From positions 1 to 64,000 of the forward strand of contig JAURNY010000017.1 in the NCBI GenBank assembly GCA_030829955.1: a stretch of DNA of 64,000 nt. The letters run 5' to 3'. Positions 45,873 to 55,183 of the stretch are shown here, one piece after another. The notes beneath the pieces were generated by a model. It saw only the letters and a list, made by a program, of their open reading frames with translations. It was not told where the DNA came from and did not search any database. Positions within the stretch are counted from its first letter, which is position 1, and every line of letters begins with the position of its first letter. This DNA comes from Gammaproteobacteria bacterium. Lineage in GTDB: Bacteria > Pseudomonadota > Gammaproteobacteria > Eutrophobiales > Eutrophobiaceae. Both the position numbers and the translations under genes were made by a program.

Positions 45873-48704
45873 TTATCTTCTTAGTTTGCCAGCACGTCGA
45901 TCGTGTTTATCTATAGTAGTAGGTTTTTGGCTCAGAATGTCATTTGCACGTTGACCTTTCTTTAGATTAACTGCACAGAATTTAAATTCCGGGATTTTGC
46001 CAAAAGGATCAAGAGCCTCATTAGTTATTAAATTTGCAGCAGCTTCCTTATAGCTAAACGGCATCATAACTACACCTTTTTGCATGCCTTCATCCGCACG
46101 TGTTGTTGCAGCTATACGTCCTCTTCTGGACTCGATAACAAGTATGTCACCGGACTTTAATCCAAATGCTTTTAGATCAACAGGGTTAATAATGACACAA
46201 GGCCCTGGCTCAAGTGCATCAAGAACACGAGAATGTCTAGTCATTGTGCCAGTATGCCAGTGTTCTAATTGTCTACCTGTTACAAAGATAAATGGATAAT
46301 CATCATTTGTTAATTCATCAGGCTCAGTATATTCAGCTGGAACAAAGCGACCACGACCATTACCTGTTGGAAATATTCCGTCTTTAAATATGACGGGTTC
46401 ACCTGAATCACCAACCCTGGTTAATGGATAGGTAAGGGAGTCTTCCTCCTCCAGTCTTTCCCAGGTAATACCGGCCATGCTTGGTACCGCCAGTCTGATT
46501 TCCTGAAATACATCTTTTGCATGTTGATATTTCCAATCAAGGCCAAGACGTTTGGCCAATTCTTGAATAATCCATAGATCTTGTTTTGCATCACCTGGTG
46601 GTGACACTGCTTTTCTTCCAATTTGTACACGTCGATCAGTATTGGTAAATGTACCGTCTTTTTCCGGAAACGCAGAAGCAGGTAATATGACATCTGCATA
46701 ACTACAGGTCTCGGTAAAGAAGATGTCCTGTACGATTAAATGATCCAGACTCGCTAAAGCTGCTCGTGCATGATTCAGGTTTGGATCAGACATTGCCGGG
46801 TTTTCACCCATAACATATAGACCACTAATATCTTTATCGTGTATTGCATGCATGATCTCAACAACTGTTTTGCCAGGCTTATCATCCAGTTTGGTTTTCC
46901 ATAATTCTTCAAACTTTTTACGAGCGCGATCATCCGTTACGGGTTGATAATCGGGAAAGACCATAGGGATTAAGCCAACGTCTGAAGCACCCTGAACATT
47001 ATTTTGTCCGCGCAATGGATGTAGCCCTGTGCTCGTTCTGCCTATTTGTCCTGTCATTAATGCTAGTGAAATAAGGCAACGCGCATTGTCTGTGCCATGT
47101 ATATGTTGAGAAATACCCATGCCCCAGAAAATAATTGCTGTATCAGCAGTAGCGTATAGTTTTGCCACTTCACGAATGGTTTCTGGTGGGATACAACAAA
47201 TTGGTGCTACTTGTTCGGGCGTAAACTTTTTGACATTTGCCTTTATTGCAGCATAACCCTCAGTATGTTCTTCAATAAATTTATCGTTCTGTAAGTTTTC
47301 CTCAATGATGACATTCATCATTGCATTGAGTAACAAGACATCAGTACCGGGTCGTAATTGCAAGAAGTGTGATGCGTGGATAGACATGTCCGATCCATAT
47401 GGCTCGATAACAATCAATTTACTTCCACGTTCAGCAGCATTTTTCATAAATGTTGCCGCAACAGGATGATTATCATTTGGTCTTGCACCAATAACGATAA
47501 TCACATCAGCATACGTGCCGTCAGCAACCTGATTAGAAACTGCACCAGAACCTATAGTTTCAAGTAGAGCAACAACAGAAGATGCGTGACAAAGTCTGGT
47601 GCAATGATCGACGTTATTGCTGTTAAAACCTGTCCTAACAAGTTTTTGAAACAGGTAAGCCTCTTCATTGCTGCCTTTAGCACTACCAAATCCAGCAAGA
47701 GCGCTTGAGCCTTTATTATCAAGAATGGTTTTTAAACCACCAGCAGCATATTCCAATGCCTCTTCCCAAGTCGCTTCCCTGAAATACTTATGCATCTCAT
47801 CAGGATCGATAAGAACAGGTGTTTTCTCTAAACCCTTTCGACGAATAAGCGGTGTTGTTAATCGATCAGGGTGATGAATGTAATCAAAACCATAACGACC
47901 TTTAACACACAGACGACTTTTATTAGCTGGGCCATCTCGACCTTCCACATATTGAATGTGGTTATTTTTTACATTAAACGTTAGTAAACAGCCTACACCA
48001 CAATATGGACATACAGATTCAATTTTTTTATCGGGCTCAATCAGGCCAACATTTTTTGCAGGCATTAATGCGCCTGTTGGGCAGGCTTGTACACATTCAC
48101 CACAAGCAACACAAGTGCTTTCACCCATTGGTTCATTCATATCAAAGACAATTTCAGAATGTTTGCCGCGATTTGCATAACCGATAACATTATTCACCTG
48201 TTCTTCACGACAAGCTCTAACGCAGCGGGTACATTGAATACATGCATCCAGATTGACGGCTATTGCACTATGTGACAAATCTGGTTTTGGTTGTTTGCGT
48301 TGTTCAAATCTTGGATGAAATACTTTTAATTTATCAGCCCATTGATCCAGTTCTGAATTTAATTTGTAAGGTGATTTACCCTGTTGTGGCATGTCGGATA
48401 GTAAAAGTTCCAATACCATTTTTTGCGAATGAACTGCACGTTCGCTATCACTTTTTACTTCCATACCTTCTGAGGGTTGTCGGCAACATGATGGTGCTAA
48501 AACACGTTCTCCATTAATTTCTACAACGCAAGCTCTACAGTTCCCATCAGGACGATAACCATCTTTGTAACAAAGATGAGGTATTTCTATATTATTTCGT
48601 TTAGCAGCCTGAAGTATAGTTTCTTCACCATAGGCCACGATCTCTTTACCATTCAGTTTGAATTTGATAGCTTTTTCGTTCAAATATTTAGGACTAGCAA
48701 CCAT
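45873..48704 (-). CDS. NAD-type formate dehydrogenase, alpha (catalytic) subunit
   Basis: 943 aa molybdopterin enzyme oxidising formate to CO2. The N-terminus has a [2Fe-2S] domain (HLCYKDGYRPDGNCRAC), a His-Cys3 motif region, two [4Fe-4S] sets (CIQCTRCVRAC and CVACGECVQACPTGAL) and another in CPYCGVGCL before the bis-MGD domain. The metal-ligand Cys372 with His373 lies in HCTRLCHASS, so this is a Cys, not Sec, enzyme. The layout matches FDH1-alpha of Methylobacterium, a tungsten enzyme; whether Mo or W is used here is not visible. The start overlaps the beta-subunit stop. Confidence 0.94.
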   Translation of the reverse strand: MVASPKYLNEKAIKFKLNGKEIVAYGEETILQAAKRNNIEIPHLCYKDGYRPDGNCRACVVEINGERVLAPSCCRQPSEGMEVKSDSERAVHSQKMVLELLLSDMPQQGKSPYKLNSELDQWADKLKVFHPRFEQRKQPKPDLSHSAIAVNLDACIQCTRCVRACREEQVNNVIGYANRGKHSEIVFDMNEPMGESTCVACGECVQACPTGALMPAKNVGLIEPDKKIESVCPYCGVGCLLTFNVKNNHIQYVEGRDGPANKSRLCVKGRYGFDYIHHPDRLTTPLIRRKGLEKTPVLIDPDEMHKYFREATWEEALEYAAGGLKTILDNKGSSALAGFGSAKGSNEEAYLFQKLVRTGFNSNNVDHCTRLCHASSVVALLETIGSGAVSNQVADGTYADVIIVIGARPNDNHPVAATFMKNAAERGSKLIVIEPYGSDMSIHASHFLQLRPGTDVLLLNAMMNVIIEENLQNDKFIEEHTEGYAAIKANVKKFTPEQVAPICCIPPETIREVAKLYATADTAIIFWGMGISQHIHGTDNARCLISLALMTGQIGRTSTGLHPLRGQNNVQGASDVGLIPMVFPDYQPVTDDRARKKFEELWKTKLDDKPGKTVVEIMHAIHDKDISGLYVMGENPAMSDPNLNHARAALASLDHLIVQDIFFTETCSYADVILPASAFPEKDGTFTNTDRRVQIGRKAVSPPGDAKQDLWIIQELAKRLGLDWKYQHAKDVFQEIRLAVPSMAGITWERLEEEDSLTYPLTRVGDSGEPVIFKDGIFPTGNGRGRFVPAEYTEPDELTNDDYPFIFVTGRQLEHWHTGTMTRHSRVLDALEPGPCVIINPVDLKAFGLKSGDILVIESRRGRIAATTRADEGMQKGVVMMPFSYKEAAANLITNEALDPFGKIPEFKFCAVNLKKGQRANDILSQKPTTIDKHDRRAGKLRR

Positions 48705-50380
48705 TATTCAAATTCCTCTGGAAAGTATTTTATCGCGCAACGTAATGGATTTGGGGCAGCCTGACCTAGTCCACAGATGGAAGCATCTTCCATTGTGCGA
48801 GCTAGTTCTTCTAGCAGATTAACATCCCATTCTTCTTTTTCCATTAGATTCACTGCTTTACTGGTGCCCACTCGACAAGGAGTGCATTGTCCGCATGATT
48901 CATGTTCAAAAAATCTCATGGCATTAATGGCTAATTCTTTTGCACTATCTTTTTTTGAAAAAACAATAATGGCCGCGGAACCGATAAAACAACCATATTT
49001 TTGCAATGTGTCAAAATCTAATGGTTCATCACCTAATGATGCGGGCAATATGCCGCCTGATGCACCACCTGGGAAATAGCCATAAAACTCATGGCCATCT
49101 TGCATGCCGTCACAATATTCATCGATAAGTTCTTTAATGCTGATGCCGGCCGGGGCAATGTGTACGCCCGGTTTTTTTACTCGACCGCTAACGGAAAATG
49201 AACGTAATCCTTTTCTTTCTCTTCTACCATTACTCGCAAACCAATCGGCACCATTATTAATGATGTCTCTAATCCAGTGCATGGTTTCCATATTTTGTTC
49301 TAGAGTAGGACGTCCAAATAATCCTATCTGCGCCACATAAGGTGGACGTAAACGAGGCATACCTCGTTTACCTTCTATAGATTCGATCATTGCAGATTCT
49401 TCTCCGCAAATATAAGCGCCAGCACCGCGACGCAAAGTAATGTTTGGTAAATCTGCCGGCGGATTATTTTTTAGCTTATCTAGCTCTGCTTCAAGCATCT
49501 TGCGGCAACCAGCATATTCATCTCTTAAATATATATAGATATCTTCTGCTTCTATTGCCCAATGAGCGATAAGTGTACCTTCAATAAAACGATGAGGATC
49601 TTTTTCCAGATAATATCGATCTTTAAACGTGCCTGGTTCACCTTCATCAATATTAATAGCAATTTTTCTAGGGGCTGCTTGTTCACTCAATATTCGCCAT
49701 TTACGTCCAGTAGGGAAACCTGCGCCACCAAGACCTCGCAGATTGGAGTCTTCAAGCAAACTAATAATATCTTCACGTTTATGTTTGCCAGAAATACAGT
49801 CTTTCCAGGTTTGATAACCACCATCTTTTATATAGTTATCCAAATCTACGTAGCCACCTGGAATATCATCAGATAACTCTTTCTTATCAAGCGCACTCAA
49901 TACACTTTCTTTTGTTGCTTTTTCAATTGGTTTTGTACCGCATACGGCAACTGGTGCTCCAGCGCATCTCCCAACGCAAGGAATCGGCTGTATACGAACT
50001 TTGCCGCTTTCAACAGCATTTTCTAAATCATGAATTAATTCATGAGCACCATAGAGTTCGCAACTCATGGATTCACAAACCCTTACAGTGACTGGTGGGG
50101 GAGGTGTTTCATTTTCTTTTGTAACATCAAAATGATGGTAAAAAGTTGCCGTTTCATACACTTCAGTCATCGGCAAATTCATAATGCTTGCAAGCGCTAG
50201 AATATGACGATTGGAAATATGGTGATACTTATCCTGAATCTTATGTAAATGCTCAATAAGCATATCTCGATTAAAAGACTCATCACCTATAAGATCCTGC
50301 ACTTGTGCAAGTGCTTTCTTATCCATGATGCGTCCTAGAATACGTCCTTTTTTACCCCTTGTTCTTTTCAAGGTCTTCAT
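48704..50380 (-). CDS. NAD-type formate dehydrogenase, beta subunit (NuoE-NuoF fusion)
   Basis: 558 aa. The N-terminal ~150 residues are NuoE-like, with [2Fe-2S] cysteines in CESMSCELYG and CVGRCAGAPV. The NuoF part binds FMN and NAD (RGLGGAGFPTGRKW, GEPGTFKDRYYLEKDPH cited as DEGEPGTFKDRYYLE) and ends with the [4Fe-4S] motif ESCGQCTPCRVGT. It passes electrons from the alpha subunit to NAD+. The NuoE-F fusion is the two-subunit FDH1 architecture. It follows fhcC by 2 bp, so formate release and formate oxidation are co-transcribed. Confidence 0.94.
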   Translation of the reverse strand: MKTLKRTRGKKGRILGRIMDKKALAQVQDLIGDESFNRDMLIEHLHKIQDKYHHISNRHILALASIMNLPMTEVYETATFYHHFDVTKENETPPPPVTVRVCESMSCELYGAHELIHDLENAVESGKVRIQPIPCVGRCAGAPVAVCGTKPIEKATKESVLSALDKKELSDDIPGGYVDLDNYIKDGGYQTWKDCISGKHKREDIISLLEDSNLRGLGGAGFPTGRKWRILSEQAAPRKIAINIDEGEPGTFKDRYYLEKDPHRFIEGTLIAHWAIEAEDIYIYLRDEYAGCRKMLEAELDKLKNNPPADLPNITLRRGAGAYICGEESAMIESIEGKRGMPRLRPPYVAQIGLFGRPTLEQNMETMHWIRDIINNGADWFASNGRRERKGLRSFSVSGRVKKPGVHIAPAGISIKELIDEYCDGMQDGHEFYGYFPGGASGGILPASLGDEPLDFDTLQKYGCFIGSAAIIVFSKKDSAKELAINAMRFFEHESCGQCTPCRVGTSKAVNLMEKEEWDVNLLEELARTMEDASICGLGQAAPNPLRCAIKYFPEEFE

Positions 50381-50382
50381 AT

Positions 50383-51213
50383 TTATCGTCTATCCATAGC
50401 TTGTAATATTAATAACTCACCTTTACCGTTACGAGACAAATCGCCTAAAAAACGATGAGTCAAGGGGCCAAATTTGTTAAGAACCGAAAAATCAGTTTTC
50501 ATCTCAGAGAGTTGCGTAAAAAATAACCTCAGGAATTGCATTTTTAGATTCCCACAGCTTTTAAAAGTTGCAGCAATATGTTTTGGTTTTTTCGCAAGAA
50601 TAATCGTGCCGCGTCGCATTGAATCACCTGGATATTTACCAACTTGACCTAAAATGACTACAGTTCCCGCATGCATTCTGCTACCACAATAATCACCGGC
50701 ATTACCATGTACAAAGATCATGCCTCTACGCATTTGATCGCCAACACGGTCTCCAGTATTGCCATGTACATGTATTAGACCACGATTCATCCCGAATGTA
50801 TCACCAGGTAAGCCTGCGCCTGTAAAGTTGCCAACATTACCTATGACTGTGATTTCACCACCAGTCATGGCAGTACCTACCCACGAACCGGCATTGCCTT
50901 TTACAGTGATAGTCCCTCTATTCATCGATTGACCAAGCAGATCACCAACATTACCTTTGATAGTGATAGAACCCTTTTTCATGTTCTTGCCTACGCAAAT
51001 TAATTTGTCACAGCTTTTTTCAATACTAATACATTCACCAGCCTTGCCACTAATTTCGAATAATTCACCTACATCTAGACTTTCTTTTCCATAAATCAGT
51101 TTGATTTTTTTGATTTTAGTTTGATTCAGGCCCGATAATTTTTCTGGGATAATTGGAGACATATCCAGAGTGAACTTTGGTTTTTCTTTTAATATAAAGG
51201 TCAAATCACTCAT
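50383..51213 (-). CDS. fhcC: Formyltransferase/hydrolase complex subunit C
   Basis: 276 aa. A right-handed beta-helix built of GxxGxxxG-type turns (GNVGDLLGQSMNRGTI, GNAGSWVGTAMTGGEI, GNTGDRVGDQMRRGMI), homologous to FwdC/FmdC and the glutamate synthase alpha C-domain. It is a structural part of the Fhc complex. The start overlaps the fhcD stop by 4 bp, in the order B-A-D-C. Confidence 0.93.
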   Translation of the reverse strand: MSDLTFILKEKPKFTLDMSPIIPEKLSGLNQTKIKKIKLIYGKESLDVGELFEISGKAGECISIEKSCDKLICVGKNMKKGSITIKGNVGDLLGQSMNRGTITVKGNAGSWVGTAMTGGEITVIGNVGNFTGAGLPGDTFGMNRGLIHVHGNTGDRVGDQMRRGMIFVHGNAGDYCGSRMHAGTVVILGQVGKYPGDSMRRGTIILAKKPKHIAATFKSCGNLKMQFLRLFFTQLSEMKTDFSVLNKFGPLTHRFLGDLSRNGKGELLILQAMDRR

Positions 51214-52106
51214 TTCAGAATCTCATGTAGATAAAATAAATGTGGACCGAGGTTGCCACCATAATTACCTGCACTAATGCGATAAATACCATTTTTAGGG
51301 CCATAAGAGCAGACTTCCCTGATACCAATACGCATAGCTTTAGCAACCGATGCTTCATCAAGGCCATCGATAACTATTTCTAAAACAGAACCAATTTCAG
51401 GGCCAAGCTCTGTCTTGACTACACCTTTTAGCGTAGGACAGAATGCTTCGTTAGTGGATGCGCTGAGAAAAGGATATTTAGAACCAACCTTCGAGCCTGA
51501 ACCGACGACACCGCCCGGAAATGCAGTGATAACACCTTCTACTTTCTTGATTGCATCTACGGCTTTTTCACATGCAGTCAAGCCCTGTCTGGCGGATTTT
51601 GCTAATATAAGAAAATTACCGCCACCTATAGCAGGCTGTACACCAGTAGTTTCCTCACAAATAAACTCACCATGCATAATTGGTATACGCCAAAAGCGTT
51701 TGCCATTAATGATTTTTGAAATTTGATAACCATCACCAAAGTAACGAAGACTTTTACCCATAGATACTTGAGTATCAGATTCCATACCAGAATAACAGGC
51801 GGTCGTTGCAGTGGTCATGACAGTTTGTCCGACTCGTATAGGCACCTGTTTCTCTAATTGTTTGGTCGACATGGCAAAAATCATTAAAGATAAGCCAGGA
51901 CGACCATCAGGTGTTTCGCTCGGTTTTAATTCTTTTTCAATATCTGCTTCGACACCGCAGGCAATAACTGATGTAGCAAAACCACGTAAGGCATTTGCTG
52001 CACGGTAAGCCCACTTTAAATTCATTGCGGTAACAATGATGCGTGTCGCTTTCATTGGAAAGGCTTCCGCAAAATTATTGTCAATTTGCACACCATTTAT
52101 TTTCAT
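51210..52106 (-). CDS. fhcD: Formylmethanofuran:H4MPT formyltransferase (Fhc set)
   Basis: 298 aa, the usual Ftr length. It transfers the formyl group between 5-formyl-H4MPT and the methanofuran cofactor. Recognised from the N-terminal FAEAFPMKATRIIVTA, the SLRYFGDGYQISK motif near 125, IGGGNFLILA near 165 and SAGNYGGNLGPH at the end. A paralogue (57738-58634) is in the second set. Follows fhcA by 4 bp. Confidence 0.95.
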   Translation of the reverse strand: MKINGVQIDNNFAEAFPMKATRIIVTAMNLKWAYRAANALRGFATSVIACGVEADIEKELKPSETPDGRPGLSLMIFAMSTKQLEKQVPIRVGQTVMTTATTACYSGMESDTQVSMGKSLRYFGDGYQISKIINGKRFWRIPIMHGEFICEETTGVQPAIGGGNFLILAKSARQGLTACEKAVDAIKKVEGVITAFPGGVVGSGSKVGSKYPFLSASTNEAFCPTLKGVVKTELGPEIGSVLEIVIDGLDEASVAKAMRIGIREVCSYGPKNGIYRISAGNYGGNLGPHLFYLHEILK

Positions 52107-52110
52107 GTCA

Positions 52111-53766
52111 TTACATACAAGGTTGAACTATTAATCTGCCATTGCCATGCTCAACAATTTCATCGTCATCGATTTTGAAGTTACCCATGCTCATGGTTTG
52201 ATAATCGTCAAAATAACGTTTAAGTGATCTTTCTATGGTTTTATCATAACCCGGCTTAACTATATGCGTTCCGCCATTGACTACTTTAACCACTTTGCCA
52301 TTACTAACAATTAAGTCGCCATCTTTAAATACATAATCAGGTTTGCTGAACATACGTTCCTTATCTTTATTATCGGTATAGACTGTTATATCAGCAATCG
52401 CGCCGGCACCTAGATGGCCACGATTTTTTAATCCAAGACTTTTTGCCGGAGCAGCACGCGTCATAATCGCTACTTCATATAGAGAGTATTCACGATCAAT
52501 ACTGCCTAATGTACTCATGGCGGCAGCATCTTTATTAATGGTCGACAACATGTCGTTACGGAAACTTTTATCCATTAATAAGCGTATTAAATGCGGATAC
52601 GATGTAAAAGGAGCCCCATTAGGATGATCTGTTGTTAGGAAAATTCGCCATGGATCATTCACCAGTAAAAATAACTCTAGACCGATAGCCCATTGCAATG
52701 CATTTACAAAATTTTTATCACGATATTTAAAAGGTACTATGCCGCATCCAGCATCACACTCTATATCCATTAACACCCATTTTTTTGGATGAGCATGCCA
52801 GTGTCCTGCATATTGATGTAAGGAGTCACCAGAAGCAGTTACCGTTTGATTAAATAATACCTGACCAACATCACAAGATATATTAGGATTGCTATTAATT
52901 GCTTCAGCAATCTCGGCCGCACCCGATGAGAACTTTCTGTCACCTTCAGCACCATAACTATGAAACTGAATATGTGTCATATGCATACGCATACCTTCAA
53001 CGGCTTTAATTGTCTCAAGAGTGGTATTAAGGTTTCCAGGCACACCCAGATTGCATCCATGTACATGCAAGGGATGAGGGACACCAAGCTCGGTAACCGC
53101 TCTAATCAGTGATAATAGTATTTGTCGCGGTGACACTCCGTAATATCTGTTTTGCTCATCTAAATCCAGTTCACGCTGATTAAACTTAAAAGCATTAATT
53201 CCGCCAGGATTTACAACTTTAATCCCCATTGATTTTGTCGCATTGATTATCCATGCAACATAATCACTAATCGCGGCCTGGTCTTTTTTTGATGACAACA
53301 TACGCAAAAAGAAATCGTCACTGCCCAGCATTGCATATGCACCTTTGTCTACCATAGGTGTATCGGCCATTTCCATATGAGATTGTCTTGCATTTGAAGG
53401 TACCATCGCCGGTTCAAAACAGGCGGTGTAACCCATTTCAGCGTAACGATAACCGGTTGTTAGTGTTGATGGTGCTGCGTATCCGCAACCTGAACGGGTT
53501 AGACTGGTTTTGGCGACCAGATCTTTTTCATGATCTTCCGGCAGCATCATTCTTGCTATATTGACTTTGCCACCACCAATATGTGTATGGATATCGATAG
53601 CACCAGACATGATAACTTTACCTTTTAAGTCATAGGTTTTACCTATCTTTGTGTTTATGCCGGGTTTACGAGTGATAACGCCATTGTGAATATAGATATC
53701 ACGTTGCTCACCATTAATGCCGTGAATAGGGTCATAGATTCGTCCATTTGCCAGTTTGATATACAT
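52111..53766 (-). CDS. fhcA: Formyltransferase/hydrolase complex subunit A (amidohydrolase)
   Basis: 551 aa, binuclear-zinc amidohydrolase that hydrolyses formyl-methanofuran to formate. The HxH metal motif is His60/His62 in AIDIHTHIGGG. The bridging Lys lies in IKVVNPGG, further His ligands in HPLHVHGCNLG and HMTHIQFHSYG, and the catalytic Asp in FLTTDHPNGAP. All are retained, so hydrolysis should work. It is encoded between fhcB and fhcD. Confidence 0.95.
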   Translation of the reverse strand: MYIKLANGRIYDPIHGINGEQRDIYIHNGVITRKPGINTKIGKTYDLKGKVIMSGAIDIHTHIGGGKVNIARMMLPEDHEKDLVAKTSLTRSGCGYAAPSTLTTGYRYAEMGYTACFEPAMVPSNARQSHMEMADTPMVDKGAYAMLGSDDFFLRMLSSKKDQAAISDYVAWIINATKSMGIKVVNPGGINAFKFNQRELDLDEQNRYYGVSPRQILLSLIRAVTELGVPHPLHVHGCNLGVPGNLNTTLETIKAVEGMRMHMTHIQFHSYGAEGDRKFSSGAAEIAEAINSNPNISCDVGQVLFNQTVTASGDSLHQYAGHWHAHPKKWVLMDIECDAGCGIVPFKYRDKNFVNALQWAIGLELFLLVNDPWRIFLTTDHPNGAPFTSYPHLIRLLMDKSFRNDMLSTINKDAAAMSTLGSIDREYSLYEVAIMTRAAPAKSLGLKNRGHLGAGAIADITVYTDNKDKERMFSKPDYVFKDGDLIVSNGKVVKVVNGGTHIVKPGYDKTIERSLKRYFDDYQTMSMGNFKIDDDEIVEHGNGRLIVQPCM

Positions 53767-53773
53767 AATTAAC

Positions 53774-55033
53774 TTACCTTAACCCTTCGATCATTTTCTC
53801 GATAACATTAGCAACACTAGGATAAGGCGATGTCCTTAATTTTTTTAACATTAGAGTAATAACAGTGTCGGTTCTATTTAATTGTCCGGCATGATCAATA
53901 CCTGGGGTCGAGACAGGAATGAAGACATCAGGTGTGTAACCGATTTTAGTACTAGGCATTGCTAAAACAATAGAGGGTATTAAAGCTTTTGGTGGTTTAT
54001 GTGTGTCAGAAAAACTTGATACCCATAATAAAGAATCAACTTCTTTATTCTTTAAGACATTATTAGTTGAATATCGGTTTGGTTCATAATCAGGGAAGCC
54101 CTTATTAAAATTTACCCTCAATGGATAGCCACTTTGCCATGCACAAAGACTATTTGCAGTTGTAGCACCATCATTTCCACCAAGAGTAAAACCGGAAAAT
54201 CGTGTTGAACGTGTCAGATATTTAGCTAATTCTGTCAGACTTTGGATTGTTAATTCAGCATGAGGAACATTTAATTCTGCAGGTGCCCAAACAATAACAC
54301 CATAAGATGCTTGTTTTATTTTATCAGCCAACTTTTCCAGTACACCGGCCTTGATACCAGCAACTTTTTCAACATCAATGGTGCTACCAGATATCAGGGC
54401 ATGAATAGTTGATATAATTTCATTAATGTCATCATTCTGACATTTCAATACAGTTGGTTTCTTGCCTTTAGGGCTAATGCCTGAACGTATATTCAGATTC
54501 TCACCGATATAAATAATGTCTTTTTCTTCATTTTTTAAACCAAACATGGATTTGTTGGGCCAAATGGCGCGCTCGAAGAAACGTGGATAATTCGTTGCAT
54601 CAGTTCCAACAAAGATAATCATATCTGCACGGTTTCTGATTTCAGTCATTGTTGTCATGATCCAGCCAAGATCCTGCATTACCAGAGTGTTTCGCATCAG
54701 GGCATTACCATGCATATGATCGATTACTGCCCCTTTTAAATCTGCCAGGTTCATGAGTTGCCTCATTCCGCTGGCATCAGTACCCAGGCCAGTTAATAGA
54801 GGAGTATATGAAGCTGATAATATTTCAATAGCATGCTTAATAGCTGCTTCGATACTGACTGCTTTATTTTTAATTTTGGGTTTAATATCAACAATAGGAG
54901 CTTCAAAACATGACGTCGCTTTTGCACATGCATTTTTTATAGTTTTTAAATGATGGCTATTAGAACTGATTACAAGATCATCACACAACAGTCCACAGAA
55001 TGGACAAGTAACTTCAGCAAATTCTTTCATCAT
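53774..55033 (-). CDS. fhcB: Formyltransferase/hydrolase complex subunit B, metal-ligand Cys lost
   Basis: 419 aa from the ATG at 55033; a TTG at 55075 would add 14 residues, and neither has a clear Shine-Dalgarno. It is homologous to FwdB. The N-terminal cysteines C10, C13, C17 and C36 (numbered from 55033) are present in CPFCGLLCDD and NACAKA. Where the archaeal dehydrogenase has SVC-H-GP, this protein reads DHMHGNA, with Met107 in place of the Mo/W ligand Cys and His108 retained. This fits the bacterial Fhc complex, in which B is not redox-active. First gene of the fhcB-A-D-C-fdhB-fdhA operon. Confidence 0.9.
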   Translation of the reverse strand: MMKEFAEVTCPFCGLLCDDLVISSNSHHLKTIKNACAKATSCFEAPIVDIKPKIKNKAVSIEAAIKHAIEILSASYTPLLTGLGTDASGMRQLMNLADLKGAVIDHMHGNALMRNTLVMQDLGWIMTTMTEIRNRADMIIFVGTDATNYPRFFERAIWPNKSMFGLKNEEKDIIYIGENLNIRSGISPKGKKPTVLKCQNDDINEIISTIHALISGSTIDVEKVAGIKAGVLEKLADKIKQASYGVIVWAPAELNVPHAELTIQSLTELAKYLTRSTRFSGFTLGGNDGATTANSLCAWQSGYPLRVNFNKGFPDYEPNRYSTNNVLKNKEVDSLLWVSSFSDTHKPPKALIPSIVLAMPSTKIGYTPDVFIPVSTPGIDHAGQLNRTDTVITLMLKKLRTSPYPSVANVIEKMIEGLR

Positions 55034-55139
55034 TGATTTAGTAGGCTTGGTTAAAGATAATCTTTTGAAATACAATAATTTTATTATAGTAAAAGCTAGT
55101 TCACACGCTATTGATTCAGTTGGTGATTGTCAACTCAAT

Positions 55140-55154
55140 TGATGAAATTCATCA
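55140..55154 (-). promoter_or_regulatory. Palindrome TGATGAA-A-TTCATCA upstream of fhcB
   Basis: Perfect 7-bp arms in the gap between the FNR stop (55184) and fhcB. An operator candidate for the fhc-fdh operon. It differs from the TTGCA palindromes. Confidence 0.45.
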
Positions 55155-55183
55155 TGAATTTTGAGTAAAAAGTATGACTGTAA

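Noticed and set aside
48005-48517. Plus-strand ORFs opposite formate dehydrogenase
   Set aside because: They are antisense shadows of a well-conserved gene, with Cys/His-rich random text from the Fe-S region.
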